The translations under genes were made by a program, and so were the position numbers. Source: Luteimonas arsenica (GTDB lineage: Bacteria > Pseudomonadota > Gammaproteobacteria > Xanthomonadales > Xanthomonadaceae). Taken from it: a stretch of DNA of 64,000 bases. Below are positions 42,198-52,505 of the stretch, one piece after another. Under the pieces are notes generated by a model. It was not told the DNA's origin. It saw only the letters and a list, made by a program, of their open reading frames with translations, and searched no databases. The stretch lies in NCBI RefSeq assembly GCF_004352825.1, contig NZ_SJRW01000002.1, forward strand, positions 558,001 through 622,000, given 5' to 3'. Every line of letters begins with the position of its first letter. Within the stretch, counting starts at the first letter, position 1.

Positions 42198-43375
42198 CGG
42201 CCGGCGCCGGCCAGCGGCACCACGTGGCCGCTGCTGAAGGTCGACCACGCGGGCACGCGCAGGACATGGCCGTCGCCGCCCATGCTGAGCACGCCGCTGG
42301 CGCTCGACACCGAGGCCTCGGTGCTGGTGGCGAGGTGCGGCAGGTAGGCCGACAGCAGCCAGGCGTCGTAGCCGAAGGCGAACAGGCGTGCGGCCGGACC
42401 ACGCGCGGTGGGCAGCGACGAGGCCAGGCTCTGCGCCGACGGCAGGCCGCGTACGCCGGACACGCTCCAGGCGTCGCTGGGGAAGGCGATGCCGTCGAGC
42501 GCGGCGTCTTCCTGGGGCTTGCCGGTGCCCGAAAGCAGCTGCGAAGTCGCCACGCGCGGTCGGCCCGCGAGGCCGGCGGCGGAGATCTGGGCGGCGGCCA
42601 GCCGTGCCTGCGGGCCGCGCAGCGCGATGAACACCGCATCCACGCCGCCTTCGGCCTGGATCGCGGCCTGCATCGGGCCGATCAGGTCGGGCGGGGTGTC
42701 GCCGACCACCGCCAGCAGCTGGGCCACGCCGCCGCCGCGTTCCTCAAGGCGGGTGCGGAGCGCGTCGATGCTGCGGCGCGCGTTGTCGTCGCCGGAGCTG
42801 AGCACCAGCACGCGCAGCGCGTTGCGCGAGGCCAGGAAATCGGCCGCGGCCTTGCCCTCGTCCTCGGGGGCCAGCGCGTAGCTGGCGCTGTTGGCCGGCG
42901 GTGCGCCGGCGCGGTTGAGCGCCAGCACCGGCACCGTGGCCGAGGTCTGCGCGAACACCGCATCGACCTCGTCGCGGCCCAGCGGCCCGACCACCTGGTC
43001 GGCGCCCTCGGCGACGGCGCGCTGGTAGGCGGCTACGGCGCCGTAGGCGGTGCCCTGGGTGTCGTAGAACTCGAGGTCCGGGCGGCGGCGCTGTTCGCCG
43101 TAGTAGCCGGCCAGCAGGCCGTCGCGGACCGGGCCCGCGGCCGTGGCCAGGCTGCCGGTCAGCGGCAGCAGCACCGCCAGCTTGCGCGGGGGACGGTAGC
43201 CGTCGCGCTCGGCGGGCGGGCGGTTGCCGGCATCGAACTGCCAATGGGCGGTGGACACCGTGTCCGGCGCGTCGGCCGGGGCTTCGGCAGGACGGGTGAC
43301 CTGCACCGTCGAACAGCCAGCGATGGCCAGGGCGAGGAGGGTGGCGGCGAGGGCCTGCTTCCAGGGATGGCGCAT
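42194..43375 (-). CDS. lpoA: Penicillin-binding protein activator LpoA/LppC-type lipoprotein
   Basis: 393 aa. Lipobox IAGC at the end of a signal sequence ([20 protein letters not shown]). The rest is a periplasmic-binding-protein-like LppC domain ([56 protein letters not shown]). It is shorter than E. coli LpoA because the N-terminal TPR region is missing. The activator role toward PBP1a is inferred from the family; order with rsmI (divergent) and yraN (downstream) is conserved. Confidence 0.88.
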   Translation of the reverse strand: MRHPWKQALAATLLALAIAGCSTVQVTRPAEAPADAPDTVSTAHWQFDAGNRPPAERDGYRPPRKLAVLLPLTGSLATAAGPVRDGLLAGYYGEQRRRPDLEFYDTQGTAYGAVAAYQRAVAEGADQVVGPLGRDEVDAVFAQTSATVPVLALNRAGAPPANSASYALAPEDEGKAAADFLASRNALRVLVLSSGDDNARRSIDALRTRLEERGGGVAQLLAVVGDTPPDLIGPMQAAIQAEGGVDAVFIALRGPQARLAAAQISAAGLAGRPRVATSQLLSGTGKPQEDAALDGIAFPSDAWSVSGVRGLPSAQSLASSLPTARGPAARLFAFGYDAWLLSAYLPHLATSTEASVSSASGVLSMGGDGHVLRVPAWSTFSSGHVVPLAGAGR

Positions 43376-43432
43376 CGAGGCGTTCCGGCTGCGAGAATGC
43401 CCGGATTCTACCGTCACCCCCGCAAGGACACG

Positions 43433-44257
43433 ATGCAGACCGCCGCCGGAACCCTCCACGTCGTCGCCACGCCGATCGGCAACCTCGCCGACCTGTCGCC
43501 GCGCGCGCTGGAGACGCTGCGCGCGGTGGCCGCCGTCTGCGCCGAGGACACCCGCCATACCCGCCAGCTGCTGGCGCACTTCGGCATCGAGAAGCCGCTG
43601 CTGGCGCTGCACGAGCACAACGAGGCGGATGTCGCGGAGAAGCTGGTGGCGCGCCTGGCCGCAGGCGATTCGCTGGCCCTGGTGTCGGACGCCGGCACGC
43701 CGCTGGTCAGCGACCCCGGCTACCGGCTCGTGCGCGCCGCGCGCGAGGCCGGCATCCGGGTCAGCCCCGTGCCGGGCCCGAGCGCGATCATCGCCGCCCT
43801 GAGCGTGGCCGGCCTGCCCAGCGACCGCTTCGCCTTCGAGGGCTTCCTGCCGGCCAAGGCGGGCGCGCGCCGCGAGCGCCTGGTCGCGCTGGCCGGCGAG
43901 GCGCGGACGCTGGTGTTCTACGAGTCTTCGCACCGCATCGGCGACACCCTGGCCGACTGCGTCGAGGCCTTCGGCGGTGATCGCCCCGCAGTGCTGGCGC
44001 GCGAGCTGACCAAGCTGTTCGAAACGGTGCTCGACGGCGACCTCGCCGCGCTGCAGGCGCGGGTCGAAGCTGATCCGAACCAGCGCAAGGGCGAGTTCGT
44101 CCTGCTGGTGCAGGGTGCCGGCGAGGACGCCGATGCAAGGATCGCCGAAGGCCGCCGCGTCTACGCGCTATTGGCCGCGGAGCTGAAGCCATCGGTCGCC
44201 GCAAAGCTCGCCGCTGAAATCACCGGCGCCCCCCGCAAGGCCCTGTACGGCGGCTGA
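43433..44257 (+). CDS. rsmI: 16S rRNA (cytidine1402-2'-O)-methyltransferase RsmI
   Basis: 274 aa tetrapyrrole-methylase fold. Motifs: LHVVATPIGNLADLSPRALE, VCAEDTRHTRQLLAHFGI, LVSDAGTPLVSDPGYRLV, VPGPSAIIAALSVAGLP and VFYESSHRIGDTL, RELTKLFET. It is divergent from lpoA; -10-like elements on both strands (43393-43398 plus, 43405-43410 minus) lie in the short gap. Confidence 0.95.
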   Translation: MQTAAGTLHVVATPIGNLADLSPRALETLRAVAAVCAEDTRHTRQLLAHFGIEKPLLALHEHNEADVAEKLVARLAAGDSLALVSDAGTPLVSDPGYRLVRAAREAGIRVSPVPGPSAIIAALSVAGLPSDRFAFEGFLPAKAGARRERLVALAGEARTLVFYESSHRIGDTLADCVEAFGGDRPAVLARELTKLFETVLDGDLAALQARVEADPNQRKGEFVLLVQGAGEDADARIAEGRRVYALLAAELKPSVAAKLAAEITGAPRKALYGG

Positions 44258-44260
44258 TCC

Positions 44261-44298
44261 CAAGCGGACGCTTCCCCGCAGGTCGGGGAAGGGGCTTG
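44261..44298. repeat. GC-rich palindromic element, 3' of rsmI
   Basis: CTTCCCCG/CGGGGAAG perfect 8-bp inner stem with loop CAGGT, inside outer CAAGC/GCTTG arms. It begins 4 nt after the rsmI stop and ends 9 nt before the -10-like GACAAT of rnpB. Related to the elements at 30110, 39777 and 59576. Confidence 0.6.
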
Positions 44299-44306
44299 CG
44301 GCGTGC

Positions 44307-44312
44307 GACAAT
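44307..44312 (+). promoter_or_regulatory. -10-like GACAAT of rnpB
   Basis: GACAAT ends 8 nt before the first base-paired nucleotide of RNase P RNA, which is the expected distance to a transcription start. Confidence 0.45.
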
Positions 44313-44319
44313 GTTCGTG

Positions 44320-44737
44320 GCGGAGTCGGTCAGGCAGTCGCGTCACTCTCCGGAGTGCCGAGGAAAGTCCGGGCTCCACAGGGCACGGTGCCAGGTAACG
44401 CCTGGGCGGCGCGAGCCGACGGAAAGTGCAACAGAGAGCAGACCGCCGAACGGTCCTGCCGCTGCGGGGGCACTGCCGGACGCAAGTCCGGCCAAGTGCC
44501 ACCGCACCGCCGAAGGCGGAGGCAGGATGCGTGGCAAGGGTGAAACGGTGCGGTAAGAGCGCACCGCGAGTCCGGCAACGGACCGGCACGGCAAACCCCA
44601 CCGGGAGCAAGGCCAAATAGGGAGGCAATGCCGCGGCCCGCGGTGCCTCCGGGTAGGCTGCTTGAGCGTATCGGCGACGATGCGCCTAGAGGAATGACTG
44701 TCCCAGACAGAACCCGGCTTATCGGCCGGCTCCGCCA
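44320..44737 (+). ncRNA. rnpB: RNase P RNA, bacterial class A
   Basis: The catalytic RNA that matures tRNA 5' ends. P1 is formed by GCGGAGTCGG at the start and CCGGCTCCGC at 44726-44735. Universally conserved blocks are present: GAGGAAAGTCCGGGCTCC (44360-44377), AGAGCAGACCGCC, GGTAAGAGCGCACCGCG and AGAGGAATGACTG (44688-44700), then CAGAACCCGGCTTATCG near the 3' end. It lies between rsmI and mraZ as in Pseudomonas. Small open frames across it are not genes. The ends are set from P1 pairing and could be off by a few nucleotides. Confidence 0.93.
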
Positions 44738-44892
44738 CTTTCTTCTTTCCGGTCCCGGCCCTCGCCCCCGTCGAGTGGCCGGCTCCTTCCCTGAATGCGG
44801 ACAAGGCCGCTGCCTCCGGGCGGCGCTTCCGGGCTTGTAAAAACCATGTGAAGAAAGTCACGTTTCTCAGAATTTGAGACTAAACAGTGGCT

Positions 44893-44901
44893 TGTGGATA
44901 A
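44893..44901 (-). promoter_or_regulatory. Perfect DnaA-box match upstream of mraZ
   Basis: TGTGGATAA, the complement of the consensus TTATCCACA, lies 71 nt upstream of the mraZ -35 element. It is a single site in an AT-rich stretch; binding is not shown. Confidence 0.4.
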
Positions 44902-44971
44902 ACCTTGAACAAGTCTCTCAAGTATCGCGCAAGTCATTGACCCGCCTGATGAAAATTCCTTCCGGAACCTG

Positions 44972-45000
44972 TTGACAAGGGTCCGGGCCACTCCTAAGGT
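44972..45000 (+). promoter_or_regulatory. Sigma-70-type promoter of the dcw cluster
   Basis: TTGACA (44972-44977), a 17-nt spacer and TAAGGT (44995-45000). The predicted start, near 45007, immediately precedes the MraZ-type repeats. Confidence 0.7.
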
Positions 45001-45009
45001 GGCGTTGCG

Positions 45010-45034
45010 TGGGAAGCCATGGAATATTGTGGTT
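45010..45034 (+). promoter_or_regulatory. Three MraZ-binding-type repeats
   Basis: TGGGA (45010), TGGAA (45020) and TGGTT (45030): three TGG-starting pentamers spaced exactly 10 nt apart. E. coli MraZ binds three such direct repeats with 5-nt spacers just after its promoter, so autorepression of the cluster is likely. Confidence 0.68.
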
Positions 45035-45084
45035 TTCCGAGGCACGAAACCCGCCGCAGACGGGTATGGAGTGGGCAGGGCAAA

Positions 45085-45531
45085 GTGTTCCAGGGCGAGA
45101 CCGCCATCACGATCGACGACAAGGGACGGCTGGCGATTCCGACCGGCTACCGGGAGATCGTTGCGTCCGAGTGCGGCAACCGCCTGGTCATCACCTACAA
45201 CCCCTTCGAGAAGGGCTCGCTCTACATCTATCCGTATGCCGCCTGGGAAAAGGTGCGCGACGGCGTCAACGCGCTGCCCCGGCTCAAGGAAGCCAACCGC
45301 CGCCTGCAGCTGAAGCTGGTGGGCGCGGCGGCGATCGTCGAGCCCGACGGCAATGGCCGGATCTCGATCCCGGCCAGCCACCGCAACGCCATCGGCATCG
45401 AGAAGAAGGCCGTGCTGCTGGGCATGGGCGACAAATTCGAACTCTGGAGCGAGCAGGCGCACCGCACGCAGATCGAGACGCCGTTGGGCGACGACGATTT
45501 CGGCGACGACCTGGTCGGGCTGCAGCTGTGA
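45085..45531 (+). CDS. mraZ: Transcriptional regulator MraZ
   Basis: 148 aa from the GTG at 45085 (reads [20 protein letters not shown] from residue 2), the usual start of the family; an upstream ATG at 45019 would lie within the MraZ repeats. Two AbrB-like SpoVT domains each contain the DxxGR motif (DDKGRLAIP and DGNGRISIP). It forms a ring that represses the dcw promoter. It is the first gene of an unbroken run of overlapping genes; its stop overlaps the rsmH GTG. Confidence 0.94.
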   Translation: MFQGETAITIDDKGRLAIPTGYREIVASECGNRLVITYNPFEKGSLYIYPYAAWEKVRDGVNALPRLKEANRRLQLKLVGAAAIVEPDGNGRISIPASHRNAIGIEKKAVLLGMGDKFELWSEQAHRTQIETPLGDDDFGDDLVGLQL

Positions 45532-46484
45532 CCGGCGGTGCCGCGGATGCCCGCTCCGCGCACCTTCCGGTCTTGTTCAAGCAGGTCATGGAAGGGCTGC
45601 GCGTGCGTGAGGACGGAACGTACCTGGATGGCACCTTCGGCCGCGGCGGCCATGCCCGCGGCGTGCTGCAGGCGCTGGGAAGTGGAGGCCGGCTGCTGCT
45701 GATGGACAAGGACCCCGACGCGATCACGGTGGCCGAACAGTCGTTCGGCGCGGATCCGCGCGTCTCGATCCGCCGCGGCAGCTTCGCCGACCTTGCCCGC
45801 TGGGACGCCACCGCCGCCGGCCTCGACGGCGTGCTGTTCGACCTGGGCGTGTCCTCGCCCCAGCTTGACGTCGCCGAGCGCGGCTTCAGCTTCGGCAAGG
45901 ACGGCCCGTTGGACATGCGCATGGATCCCGACGCCGGCGAGAGCGCCGCGCAGTGGCTCGCGCGCGCGTCCGCCGACGAGATCGCCGACGTGCTCTGGAC
46001 CTACGGCGAGGAGCGCATGAGCCGCCGCATCGCGCGCGCCATCGTCGAGCGCCGTGCGGAGGCGCCGATCACCCGCACCGCCGAACTCGCCGCGCTGATC
46101 GCCTCGGTGATGCCCAGGCCGAAGGCCGGCCGTCACGAGATCCACCCCGCCACGCGCTCGTTCCAGGCCATCCGCATCCACGTCAACCGCGAACTCGCGG
46201 ACCTGGAGGCGGGCCTCGAGGCCGCGCACGCGGCGCTGCGCCCGGGCGGTCGCCTGGCCGTGATCAGCTTCCATTCGCTGGAAGACCGCATCGCCAAGCG
46301 CTTCATCGCCACCCATTCGAAGGCGCCCGCCGGCAACCGCCGCCTGCCCGAGGCCACCGGCTTCGTGCCGACCCTGCGTGCCGTCGGTGGAGCGCAGAAG
46401 GCCGAAGCCGACGAGCTGGCCGGCAACCCGCGCGCGCGCAGCGCGGTGCTGCGCGTGGCCGAGAAGCTGGAGGCGGCGGCATGA
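45528..46484 (+). CDS. rsmH: 16S rRNA (cytosine1402-N4)-methyltransferase RsmH
   Basis: 318 aa, GTG start in a GTGA overlap with mraZ. Motifs: [35 protein letters not shown] (SAM binding), [29 protein letters not shown], and [20 protein letters not shown]. It modifies the same nucleotide as RsmI, encoded 1.3 kb upstream. Confidence 0.95.
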   Translation: MTGGAADARSAHLPVLFKQVMEGLRVREDGTYLDGTFGRGGHARGVLQALGSGGRLLLMDKDPDAITVAEQSFGADPRVSIRRGSFADLARWDATAAGLDGVLFDLGVSSPQLDVAERGFSFGKDGPLDMRMDPDAGESAAQWLARASADEIADVLWTYGEERMSRRIARAIVERRAEAPITRTAELAALIASVMPRPKAGRHEIHPATRSFQAIRIHVNRELADLEAGLEAAHAALRPGGRLAVISFHSLEDRIAKRFIATHSKAPAGNRRLPEATGFVPTLRAVGGAQKAEADELAGNPRARSAVLRVAEKLEAAA

Positions 46485-46744
46485 CCCGCTTCCTCGTCAT
46501 CGTGCTGCTGGCGGCGAACGTGGTCGCCGCGATCGGCGTGGTGCACGCGCGCCACCAGCACCGCCAGCTGTTCGTCGAGCTGACCCGGCTGGTGAACGAG
46601 CGCGACGAGCTCAACATCGACTTCGGCCGCCTGCAGCTGGAGCAGGCCACCTGGGCCGAGGCCCACCGCGTCGACCAGGTCGCGCGCACCCGCCTGGGCA
46701 TGAAGTTCCCCGAAGCCGGGGAAATCGTGGTGGTGCAGCCATGA
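46481..46744 (+). CDS. ftsL: Cell division protein FtsL
   Basis: 87 aa bitopic protein: membrane helix [20 protein letters not shown] at residues 4-23, then a periplasmic coiled-coil ([20 protein letters not shown]) with a leucine-zipper-like spacing, and a conserved end ([17 protein letters not shown]). It forms the FtsQLB complex. Overlaps rsmH and ftsI by 4 nt each. Confidence 0.9.
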   Translation: MTRFLVIVLLAANVVAAIGVVHARHQHRQLFVELTRLVNERDELNIDFGRLQLEQATWAEAHRVDQVARTRLGMKFPEAGEIVVVQP

Positions 46745-48549
46745 AGTTCCGTCGCGACCGCAACGGCACCGTCCGCCCCCGTGGCCGCGCGCAGTTCGAC
46801 CTGCGCGGGCGGCTGAAGCTGGTCGTCGGCGGCCTGGGCCTGTGCGGCCTGGCGCTGGTGGCGCGCGCGGTCGACCTGCAGCTGGTCGACAACGCCTACT
46901 ACCAGCAGAAGGCCGACGCCCGCTTCCTGCGCGAGATCCCGATCCCGACCTCGCGCGGCATGATCACCGACCGCAACGGCGAGCCGCTGGCGGTGTCCTC
47001 GCCGGTGGACAGCGTCTGGGGCAATCCGCAGGAGATGCTCAAGCATCCCGACCGCCTGCCGGAGCTGGCCGAGGCGCTGGGCGTGCCGCTCGACCACCTC
47101 GAGCGCCGGGTGGCGCAGCGCGCCGACAAGGAATTCGTATTCCTCAAGCGCCGCATCAACCCCAACGAGGCGGAGGCCATCCTCGCCCGCAAGATCCCGG
47201 GCGTGTTCTCGCAGCGCGAGTTCCGCCGCTTCTATCCGCAGGGCGAGGCGCTGGCGCACGTGCTGGGCTTCACCAACATCGACGACGCCGGCCAGGAGGG
47301 CGTGGAGCTCGCCTTCGACGAATGGCTGCGCGGCACGCCCGGCGCGCAGAAGGTGATCCGCGACCGCCGCGGCCGCATCGTCGAGAACGTCGATCTGGTG
47401 CGCGCCGCGCAGCCGGGCAAGGACCTCACGCTCAGCATTGACCGCCGCATCCAGTACCTGACCCACCGCGAGCTGCGGGCGACCCTGGATCGCACCGGTG
47501 CGGTCGCAGGTTCGGCGGTGGTGATCGACGTCGCCACCGGCGAGATCCTCGCCATGGCCAACCTGCCCACGTTCAACCCGAACGCGGTCACCGGCGAGCA
47601 CCGCGACGCGCGCCGCAACCGCGCGGTCACCGACCTGATCGAGCCGGGCTCGACGATGAAGCCGGTGACCGTGGCCGCGGCGATGGAAGCCGGCGTGATC
47701 ACCCCGCAGACCGTCATCGACACCAGCCCCGGCTGGATGCCCAACGGTCGCTACCGCACTTCGGACTTCCGCAACTACGGCGCGCTGACCGTCACCGGCG
47801 TGATCACCAAGAGCTCGAACGTCGGCAGCGCGAAGATCGTGCACAAGCTGGACAACGCCTATTTCCACAACTTCCTGTCGAAGATGGGATATGGCCGCAG
47901 CACCGGCAGCGGCTTCCCGGGCGAAGCCTCGGGCCTGCTGCCGCCGCCGTCGCGCTGGAGCGGCACCAGCAAGCAGACCATGAGCTACGGCTACGGCCTG
48001 TCGGCCACGCCGCTGCAGATCGCGCATGCCTACGCCACCCTGGCCAACCACGGCCGCGCGGTGCAGCCGACCCTGGTCAAGGGCCAGCAGGGCAAGTCCG
48101 AGCAGGTGGTGTCGCCGCAAGTGGCCGACGCGGTGCTGCGGATGATGCAGACGGTCACCGAGCCCGGTGGCACGGCGACCCAGGCCGCGATCCCCGGCTA
48201 CCACGTGGCCGGCAAGACCGGCACCGCGCGCAAGGCCTCGGGCGGCGGCTATTCGCGCCGCTATGTCTCCTTCTTCGCCGGCGTGGTGCCGGTGGAGAAC
48301 CCGCGCTTCGCGATGGCGGTGGTGATCGACGATCCGGACCCGGCCAAGGGCTACTACGGCGGTCTGGTCTCGGCGCCGGTGTTCCAGCAGGTCATGGACG
48401 GCGCGCTGCGCCTGATGGACGTGCCGCCGGACGACATCGAGACCTGGCTGGCCGCGCAGGCGAAGGAGCAGGCGAAGGAGCGCGCGCGCAATGCGCCGCG
48501 CGCCACCGCCGCGGCGCCCGCCGCTTCCACTGCGGGGGATCGGCAATGA
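46741..48549 (+). CDS. ftsI: Septal transpeptidase FtsI (PBP3)
   Basis: 602 aa. Short cytoplasmic tail, membrane helix at about 27-46, dimerisation domain, then the transpeptidase with Ser304-x-x-Lys307 (EPGSTMKP), SSN at 358-360 and KTG at 492-494 (AGKTGTARK). It cross-links septal peptidoglycan with FtsW. The C-terminal about 40 residues are Ala/Glu/Lys-rich. Overlaps ftsL and murE by 4 nt. Confidence 0.97.
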   Translation: MKFRRDRNGTVRPRGRAQFDLRGRLKLVVGGLGLCGLALVARAVDLQLVDNAYYQQKADARFLREIPIPTSRGMITDRNGEPLAVSSPVDSVWGNPQEMLKHPDRLPELAEALGVPLDHLERRVAQRADKEFVFLKRRINPNEAEAILARKIPGVFSQREFRRFYPQGEALAHVLGFTNIDDAGQEGVELAFDEWLRGTPGAQKVIRDRRGRIVENVDLVRAAQPGKDLTLSIDRRIQYLTHRELRATLDRTGAVAGSAVVIDVATGEILAMANLPTFNPNAVTGEHRDARRNRAVTDLIEPGSTMKPVTVAAAMEAGVITPQTVIDTSPGWMPNGRYRTSDFRNYGALTVTGVITKSSNVGSAKIVHKLDNAYFHNFLSKMGYGRSTGSGFPGEASGLLPPPSRWSGTSKQTMSYGYGLSATPLQIAHAYATLANHGRAVQPTLVKGQQGKSEQVVSPQVADAVLRMMQTVTEPGGTATQAAIPGYHVAGKTGTARKASGGGYSRRYVSFFAGVVPVENPRFAMAVVIDDPDPAKGYYGGLVSAPVFQQVMDGALRLMDVPPDDIETWLAAQAKEQAKERARNAPRATAAAPAASTAGDRQ

Positions 48550-50051
48550 GCCGCCGCATGGCCCTGCGCGAACTCCTGCCCGGCGTGGCCGGCGTGCCGG
48601 ACGCGCTGGAAATCTCCGGCCTGGTCCTGGACAGCCGCGCCGTGCGCCCCGGCGACGGCTTCGTCGCCATCGGTGGCTTCGGCACCCATGGCCTGCACTT
48701 CGCCGCGCAGGCCCTGGCCGACGGCGCGGCGGCGGTGATGTACGAGCCGCCGGTGCCGGCCGATGTGCCGGCGCCGCCCGAGGGCGCGATCGCGGTGCCT
48801 GGCCTGCGCGCGCGCATGGGCGCGATGGCCGACGAATTCCACGGCCGCCCCTCGGCGGCGATGGCCACGGTCGCGGTCACCGGCACCAACGGCAAGACAT
48901 CGACCGTGCAGCTGCTGGCCCAGGCCTGGGAACGCCTGGGCCGGCGCGCGGCGACCATCGGCACGCTCGGCGCCGGCCTTCATGGCGAAGTGCGTCCGAC
49001 CGGCTTCACCACCCCGCTGGTGCTGCAGGTGCACGAGCTGCTGGCCGGCCTGCGCGATGCCGGCGCGGACGCGGTGGCGATGGAGACCAGCTCGCACGCG
49101 CTCGATCAGGGCCGCGTGGACGCGGTCCACTTCCAGGTCGGCGTGTTCACCAACCTCACCCGCGACCACCTCGACTACCACGGCGACATGACCACCTACG
49201 GTGCCGCCAAGGCGCGCCTGTTCGCGACGCCCGGACTGGAATCGGCGGTGGTCAACCTCGATGACGGCTTCGGCCGCGAGCTGTTCGCGCGCCTGCCCGA
49301 TGGCTTGCGCCGCATCGGCACCAGTGCGCGCGACGACGGCACCGCCACCGTAGCGGCTTCGGGCATCGTGCTTGACGCCGCCGGCATCGGCTTCGAGCTG
49401 CGCGTCGGCGAAGAAGTCCACGCCGTGCGCTCGCCGTTGCTGGGGCGCTTCAACGTCGAGAACCTGCTGGCGGTGGCTGGCGTGCTGCATGCGCAGGACG
49501 TGCCGGCGGCGGAAATCGCCCGTGTCCTCGGCCAGCTCGAGCCCATCGCCGGGCGCATGAACCGCCTCGGCGGCCACGACGGCCTGCCGCTGGTGGTGGT
49601 CGACTATGCACACACGCCCGATGCCCTGGAGCAGGCCCTGGGCAGCGTCCGCGCCCACGCCGAGGGCCGCATCACCTGCGTCTTCGGCTGCGGCGGCGAG
49701 CGCGACCGCGGCAAGCGCCCGCAGATGGCGGCCGCGGCGGAGCAGGGCGCCGACGTCGTGGTGGTCACCGACGACAACCCGCGCGGCGAGGACGGCGACG
49801 CCATCGTCGCCGACATCCTGGCCGGCTTCCGCGACGCCGCAGCGGTCACGGTCGAGCGCGATCGCGCCGCTGCCATCGAGCGCGCCGTGGGCATCGCCGG
49901 CCCGGGCGACATCGTGCTGGTTGCCGGCAAGGGCCACGAGCCCTATCAGGAGATCGACGGCGTGCGCCATCCCTTCGACGACTGCGACGTGGCGCAACGC
50001 GCCCTTGAGGCGCGCGGTACCGGCCGCCGGGTTCCGGGAGCACGCGCATGA
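48546..50051 (+). CDS. murE: UDP-MurNAc-tripeptide synthetase MurE, mDAP type
   Basis: 501 aa Mur ligase. N-terminal UDP-MurNAc-binding domain, P-loop TGTNGKTST (112-120), the carbamylated-lysine region (GAAKARLF, Lys222) and the amino-acid-selecting motif DDNPR (409-413), which indicates meso-diaminopimelate. Fits the Gram-negative peptidoglycan type. Confidence 0.96.
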   Translation: MSRRMALRELLPGVAGVPDALEISGLVLDSRAVRPGDGFVAIGGFGTHGLHFAAQALADGAAAVMYEPPVPADVPAPPEGAIAVPGLRARMGAMADEFHGRPSAAMATVAVTGTNGKTSTVQLLAQAWERLGRRAATIGTLGAGLHGEVRPTGFTTPLVLQVHELLAGLRDAGADAVAMETSSHALDQGRVDAVHFQVGVFTNLTRDHLDYHGDMTTYGAAKARLFATPGLESAVVNLDDGFGRELFARLPDGLRRIGTSARDDGTATVAASGIVLDAAGIGFELRVGEEVHAVRSPLLGRFNVENLLAVAGVLHAQDVPAAEIARVLGQLEPIAGRMNRLGGHDGLPLVVVDYAHTPDALEQALGSVRAHAEGRITCVFGCGGERDRGKRPQMAAAAEQGADVVVVTDDNPRGEDGDAIVADILAGFRDAAAVTVERDRAAAIERAVGIAGPGDIVLVAGKGHEPYQEIDGVRHPFDDCDVAQRALEARGTGRRVPGARA

Positions 50052-51430
50052 AGCCGATGCTGCTGTCCGCCGTCGCCCGAGCCTGCAACGGCCGCCTGCA
50101 GGGCGAAGACCTTCCGGTCGATGCGATCGTCAGCGACAGCCGCACGCTGTCGCCGGGCGGTTCGCCGCTGTTCGTGGCGATCGCGGGCGAGAATTTCGAC
50201 GGCCACGCGCACGTCGCCGCGGCCGCGGCCGCCGGCGCCGCCGCGGCCTTGGTGTCGCGCGCCGTGGATGCGCCGCTGCCGCAGGTCGTGGTCGGCGACA
50301 CGGTCGAGGCCCTGGCCTCGCTGGCGCAGGCGCTGCAGTCCGCGCGCACGGGGCAGGACGTGGTCGCCATCACCGGCAGCAACGGCAAGACCAGCGTCAA
50401 GGAACTGGCCCTGGCCATCCTCGGCCGCGTCGGCCCCACCATCGCCAGCCCCGGCAACCACAACAACGAGATCGGCCTGCCCATGGCGATCATCGACGCC
50501 GACGACGAGGCCCGCTTCGCCGTGTACGAGATGGGCGCCGGCAAGCCCGGCGACATCGCCTACCTGGCCGCCATCGCGCGCCCGCGCGTGGCCCTGGTCA
50601 ACAACATCGCGCCCGCCCACCTGGAGCGGATGGGTAGCCTGGCGAACGTTGCCGACACCAAGGCCGCGATCTACGACGCGCTGCCGGCCGACGGCACCGC
50701 GGTGATCAACGCCGACGACGCCTTCGAATCCTTCTTCGCCGAGCGTGCGCACGGCCGGCGCATCCTGCGTTTCGGCTTCGGTGCCCGCGCCGACGTGCGC
50801 GCCCGGGACATCGTGCCGCGCGAGGACGGCAGCGACTTCGTGCTGGCCACGCCCGAGGGCGAGGCCGCGGTGTCGCTGCAGCTGCCGGGCCGCCACAACG
50901 TCGCCAACGCCATGGCCGCCGCCGCGCTGGCGCTGGCCTGCGGTGCGCCGCTGGCCGCGGTCGCGGAAGGCCTGGCCGGTGCGCGCCCGGTCGATGGCCG
51001 CCTGGTCCGCCGCCGGCTGTCTGGCGGGGCCTGGCTGGTGGACGACAGCTACAACGCCAACCCCGGCTCGCTGGCCGCGGCCATCGACACCCTGGCCACC
51101 GCCAGTGGCGGTGGCTGGCTGGTGCTGGGCGACATGCGCGAGCTGGGCGACGACGCCGTGGCGCTGCACGAAGCCGCGGGCCGGCGCGCGCGCGAGGCGG
51201 GCGTGGCGCGGCTGTTCGCGCTGGGTGGTCTCGCGGCGCAGGCGGCCGGGGCGTTCGGCGAGGGTGGGGAGGTGTTCGCGTCGCACGAGGCGCTGGCAGC
51301 GGCCGTGGTCGCCGCGCTGGCCGGCTCCGCGGGCGCGGCGCCGACGATTCTGGTGAAGGGTTCGCGCGGCAGCGCGATGGATCGCGTGGTCCGCGCGCTG
51401 CTTGAAGGAGTCGATACCGATGCTGCTTGA
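50048..51430 (+). CDS. murF: UDP-MurNAc-pentapeptide synthetase MurF
   Basis: 460 aa. P-loop [13 protein letters not shown] (108-120), [38 protein letters not shown] and [16 protein letters not shown] are all MurF signatures. It adds D-Ala-D-Ala made by Ddl, encoded 4 kb downstream. It overlaps murE by 4 nt and mraY by 11 nt. Confidence 0.96.
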   Translation: MKPMLLSAVARACNGRLQGEDLPVDAIVSDSRTLSPGGSPLFVAIAGENFDGHAHVAAAAAAGAAAALVSRAVDAPLPQVVVGDTVEALASLAQALQSARTGQDVVAITGSNGKTSVKELALAILGRVGPTIASPGNHNNEIGLPMAIIDADDEARFAVYEMGAGKPGDIAYLAAIARPRVALVNNIAPAHLERMGSLANVADTKAAIYDALPADGTAVINADDAFESFFAERAHGRRILRFGFGARADVRARDIVPREDGSDFVLATPEGEAAVSLQLPGRHNVANAMAAAALALACGAPLAAVAEGLAGARPVDGRLVRRRLSGGAWLVDDSYNANPGSLAAAIDTLATASGGGWLVLGDMRELGDDAVALHEAAGRRAREAGVARLFALGGLAAQAAGAFGEGGEVFASHEALAAAVVAALAGSAGAAPTILVKGSRGSAMDRVVRALLEGVDTDAA

Positions 51431-52505
51431 ACTCACGCGCTGGCTGCAGCAGCTCGAAGGCCTGTTCGGCCTGTTCGGCTACCTGACCTTCCGCGGCATC
51501 CTCGCCGCGCTGACCTCGCTGTTCCTGTCGCTGTGGTGGGGCCCGGCGGTGATCCGCAAGCTCGCCCAGTACAAGGGCGGCCAGCCGATCCGCCAGGACG
51601 GCCCGCAGACGCATTTCTCCAAGGCCGGCACCCCGACCATGGGCGGCGGCCTGATCCTGATCACGGTGCTGGCCGCGGTCCTGCTCTGGGGCGACCTGCG
51701 CAACAAGTATGTGTGGGTGGTGCTGGCGGTGATGGTGGCCTTCGGCGCCATCGGCTGGTGGGACGACTGGATCAAGATCGTCAAGCGCGACCCCAACGGC
51801 ATGCGCTCGCGCACCAAGTACGCGCTGCAGTCGCTGTTCGGGCTCGCGGTCGGTCTGTTCCTGTGGTTCAGCGCCGACACGCCGGTGGCGACCACCTTCT
51901 ACATTCCGTTCTTCAAGGCCGTGGCCCTGCCGCTGGCGGGCGTGTCCTTCGTCGCCATCGCCTACTTCTGGATCGTCGGCTTCTCCAACGCGGTGAACCT
52001 GACCGACGGCCTCGACGGCCTGGCGATCATGCCCACGGTGCTGGTGGCCTGCGCGCTGGGCGTGTTCGCCTATGCGTCGGGGCATGCGCAGTTCGCCGAG
52101 TACCTGCAGATCCCGCGCGTGCCCGGCGCCGGCGAGCTGGTGATCATCTGCGCCGCGATCGCGGGCGCGGGGCTGGGCTTCCTCTGGTTCAACACCTATC
52201 CGGCGATGGTGTTCATGGGCGACATCGGCGCGCTGGCGCTGGGCGCGGTGCTCGGCACCATCGCCGTGATCGTGCGCCAGGAACTGGTGCTGGTGGTGAT
52301 GGGCGGCATCTTCGTCATCGAAACGCTGTCGGTGATGATCCAGGTGGCGAGCTTCAAGCTCACCGGCAAGCGCGTGTTCCGCATGGCGCCGATCCACCAC
52401 CACTTCGAGCTCAAGGGCTGGCCGGAGCCGCGGGTGATCGTGCGCTTCTGGATCATCTCGGTGATCCTGGTCCTGGTCGGCCTGGCCACGTTGAAGGTGC
52501 GCTGA
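51420..52505 (+). CDS. mraY: Phospho-MurNAc-pentapeptide translocase MraY
   Basis: 361 aa, about ten membrane helices. Conserved loops: [68 protein letters not shown] and [20 protein letters not shown]. It makes lipid I. AAGGAG lies 9 nt before the ATG, inside murF. Confidence 0.97.
   Translation: MLLELTRWLQQLEGLFGLFGYLTFRGILAALTSLFLSLWWGPAVIRKLAQYKGGQPIRQDGPQTHFSKAGTPTMGGGLILITVLAAVLLWGDLRNKYVWVVLAVMVAFGAIGWWDDWIKIVKRDPNGMRSRTKYALQSLFGLAVGLFLWFSADTPVATTFYIPFFKAVALPLAGVSFVAIAYFWIVGFSNAVNLTDGLDGLAIMPTVLVACALGVFAYASGHAQFAEYLQIPRVPGAGELVIICAAIAGAGLGFLWFNTYPAMVFMGDIGALALGAVLGTIAVIVRQELVLVVMGGIFVIETLSVMIQVASFKLTGKRVFRMAPIHHHFELKGWPEPRVIVRFWIISVILVLVGLATLKVR

Larger units (their letters stand above)
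44738..45084. other. rnpB-mraZ intergenic region (dcw control region)
   Basis: 347 nt with no supported gene. From about 44838 it is clearly AT-richer than the surroundings. It holds a 5-bp-arm palindrome TCTCAGAATTTGAGA (44865-44879), one perfect DnaA-box match (44893-44901), a consensus promoter (44972-45000) and three MraZ-type repeats (45010-45034). Open frames reading through it have no family support. Confidence 0.7.

Noticed and set aside
44296..44861. Small open frames on both strands between rsmI and mraZ
   Set aside because: They overlap RNase P RNA, whose conserved blocks and P1 pairing are clear; none has family support.
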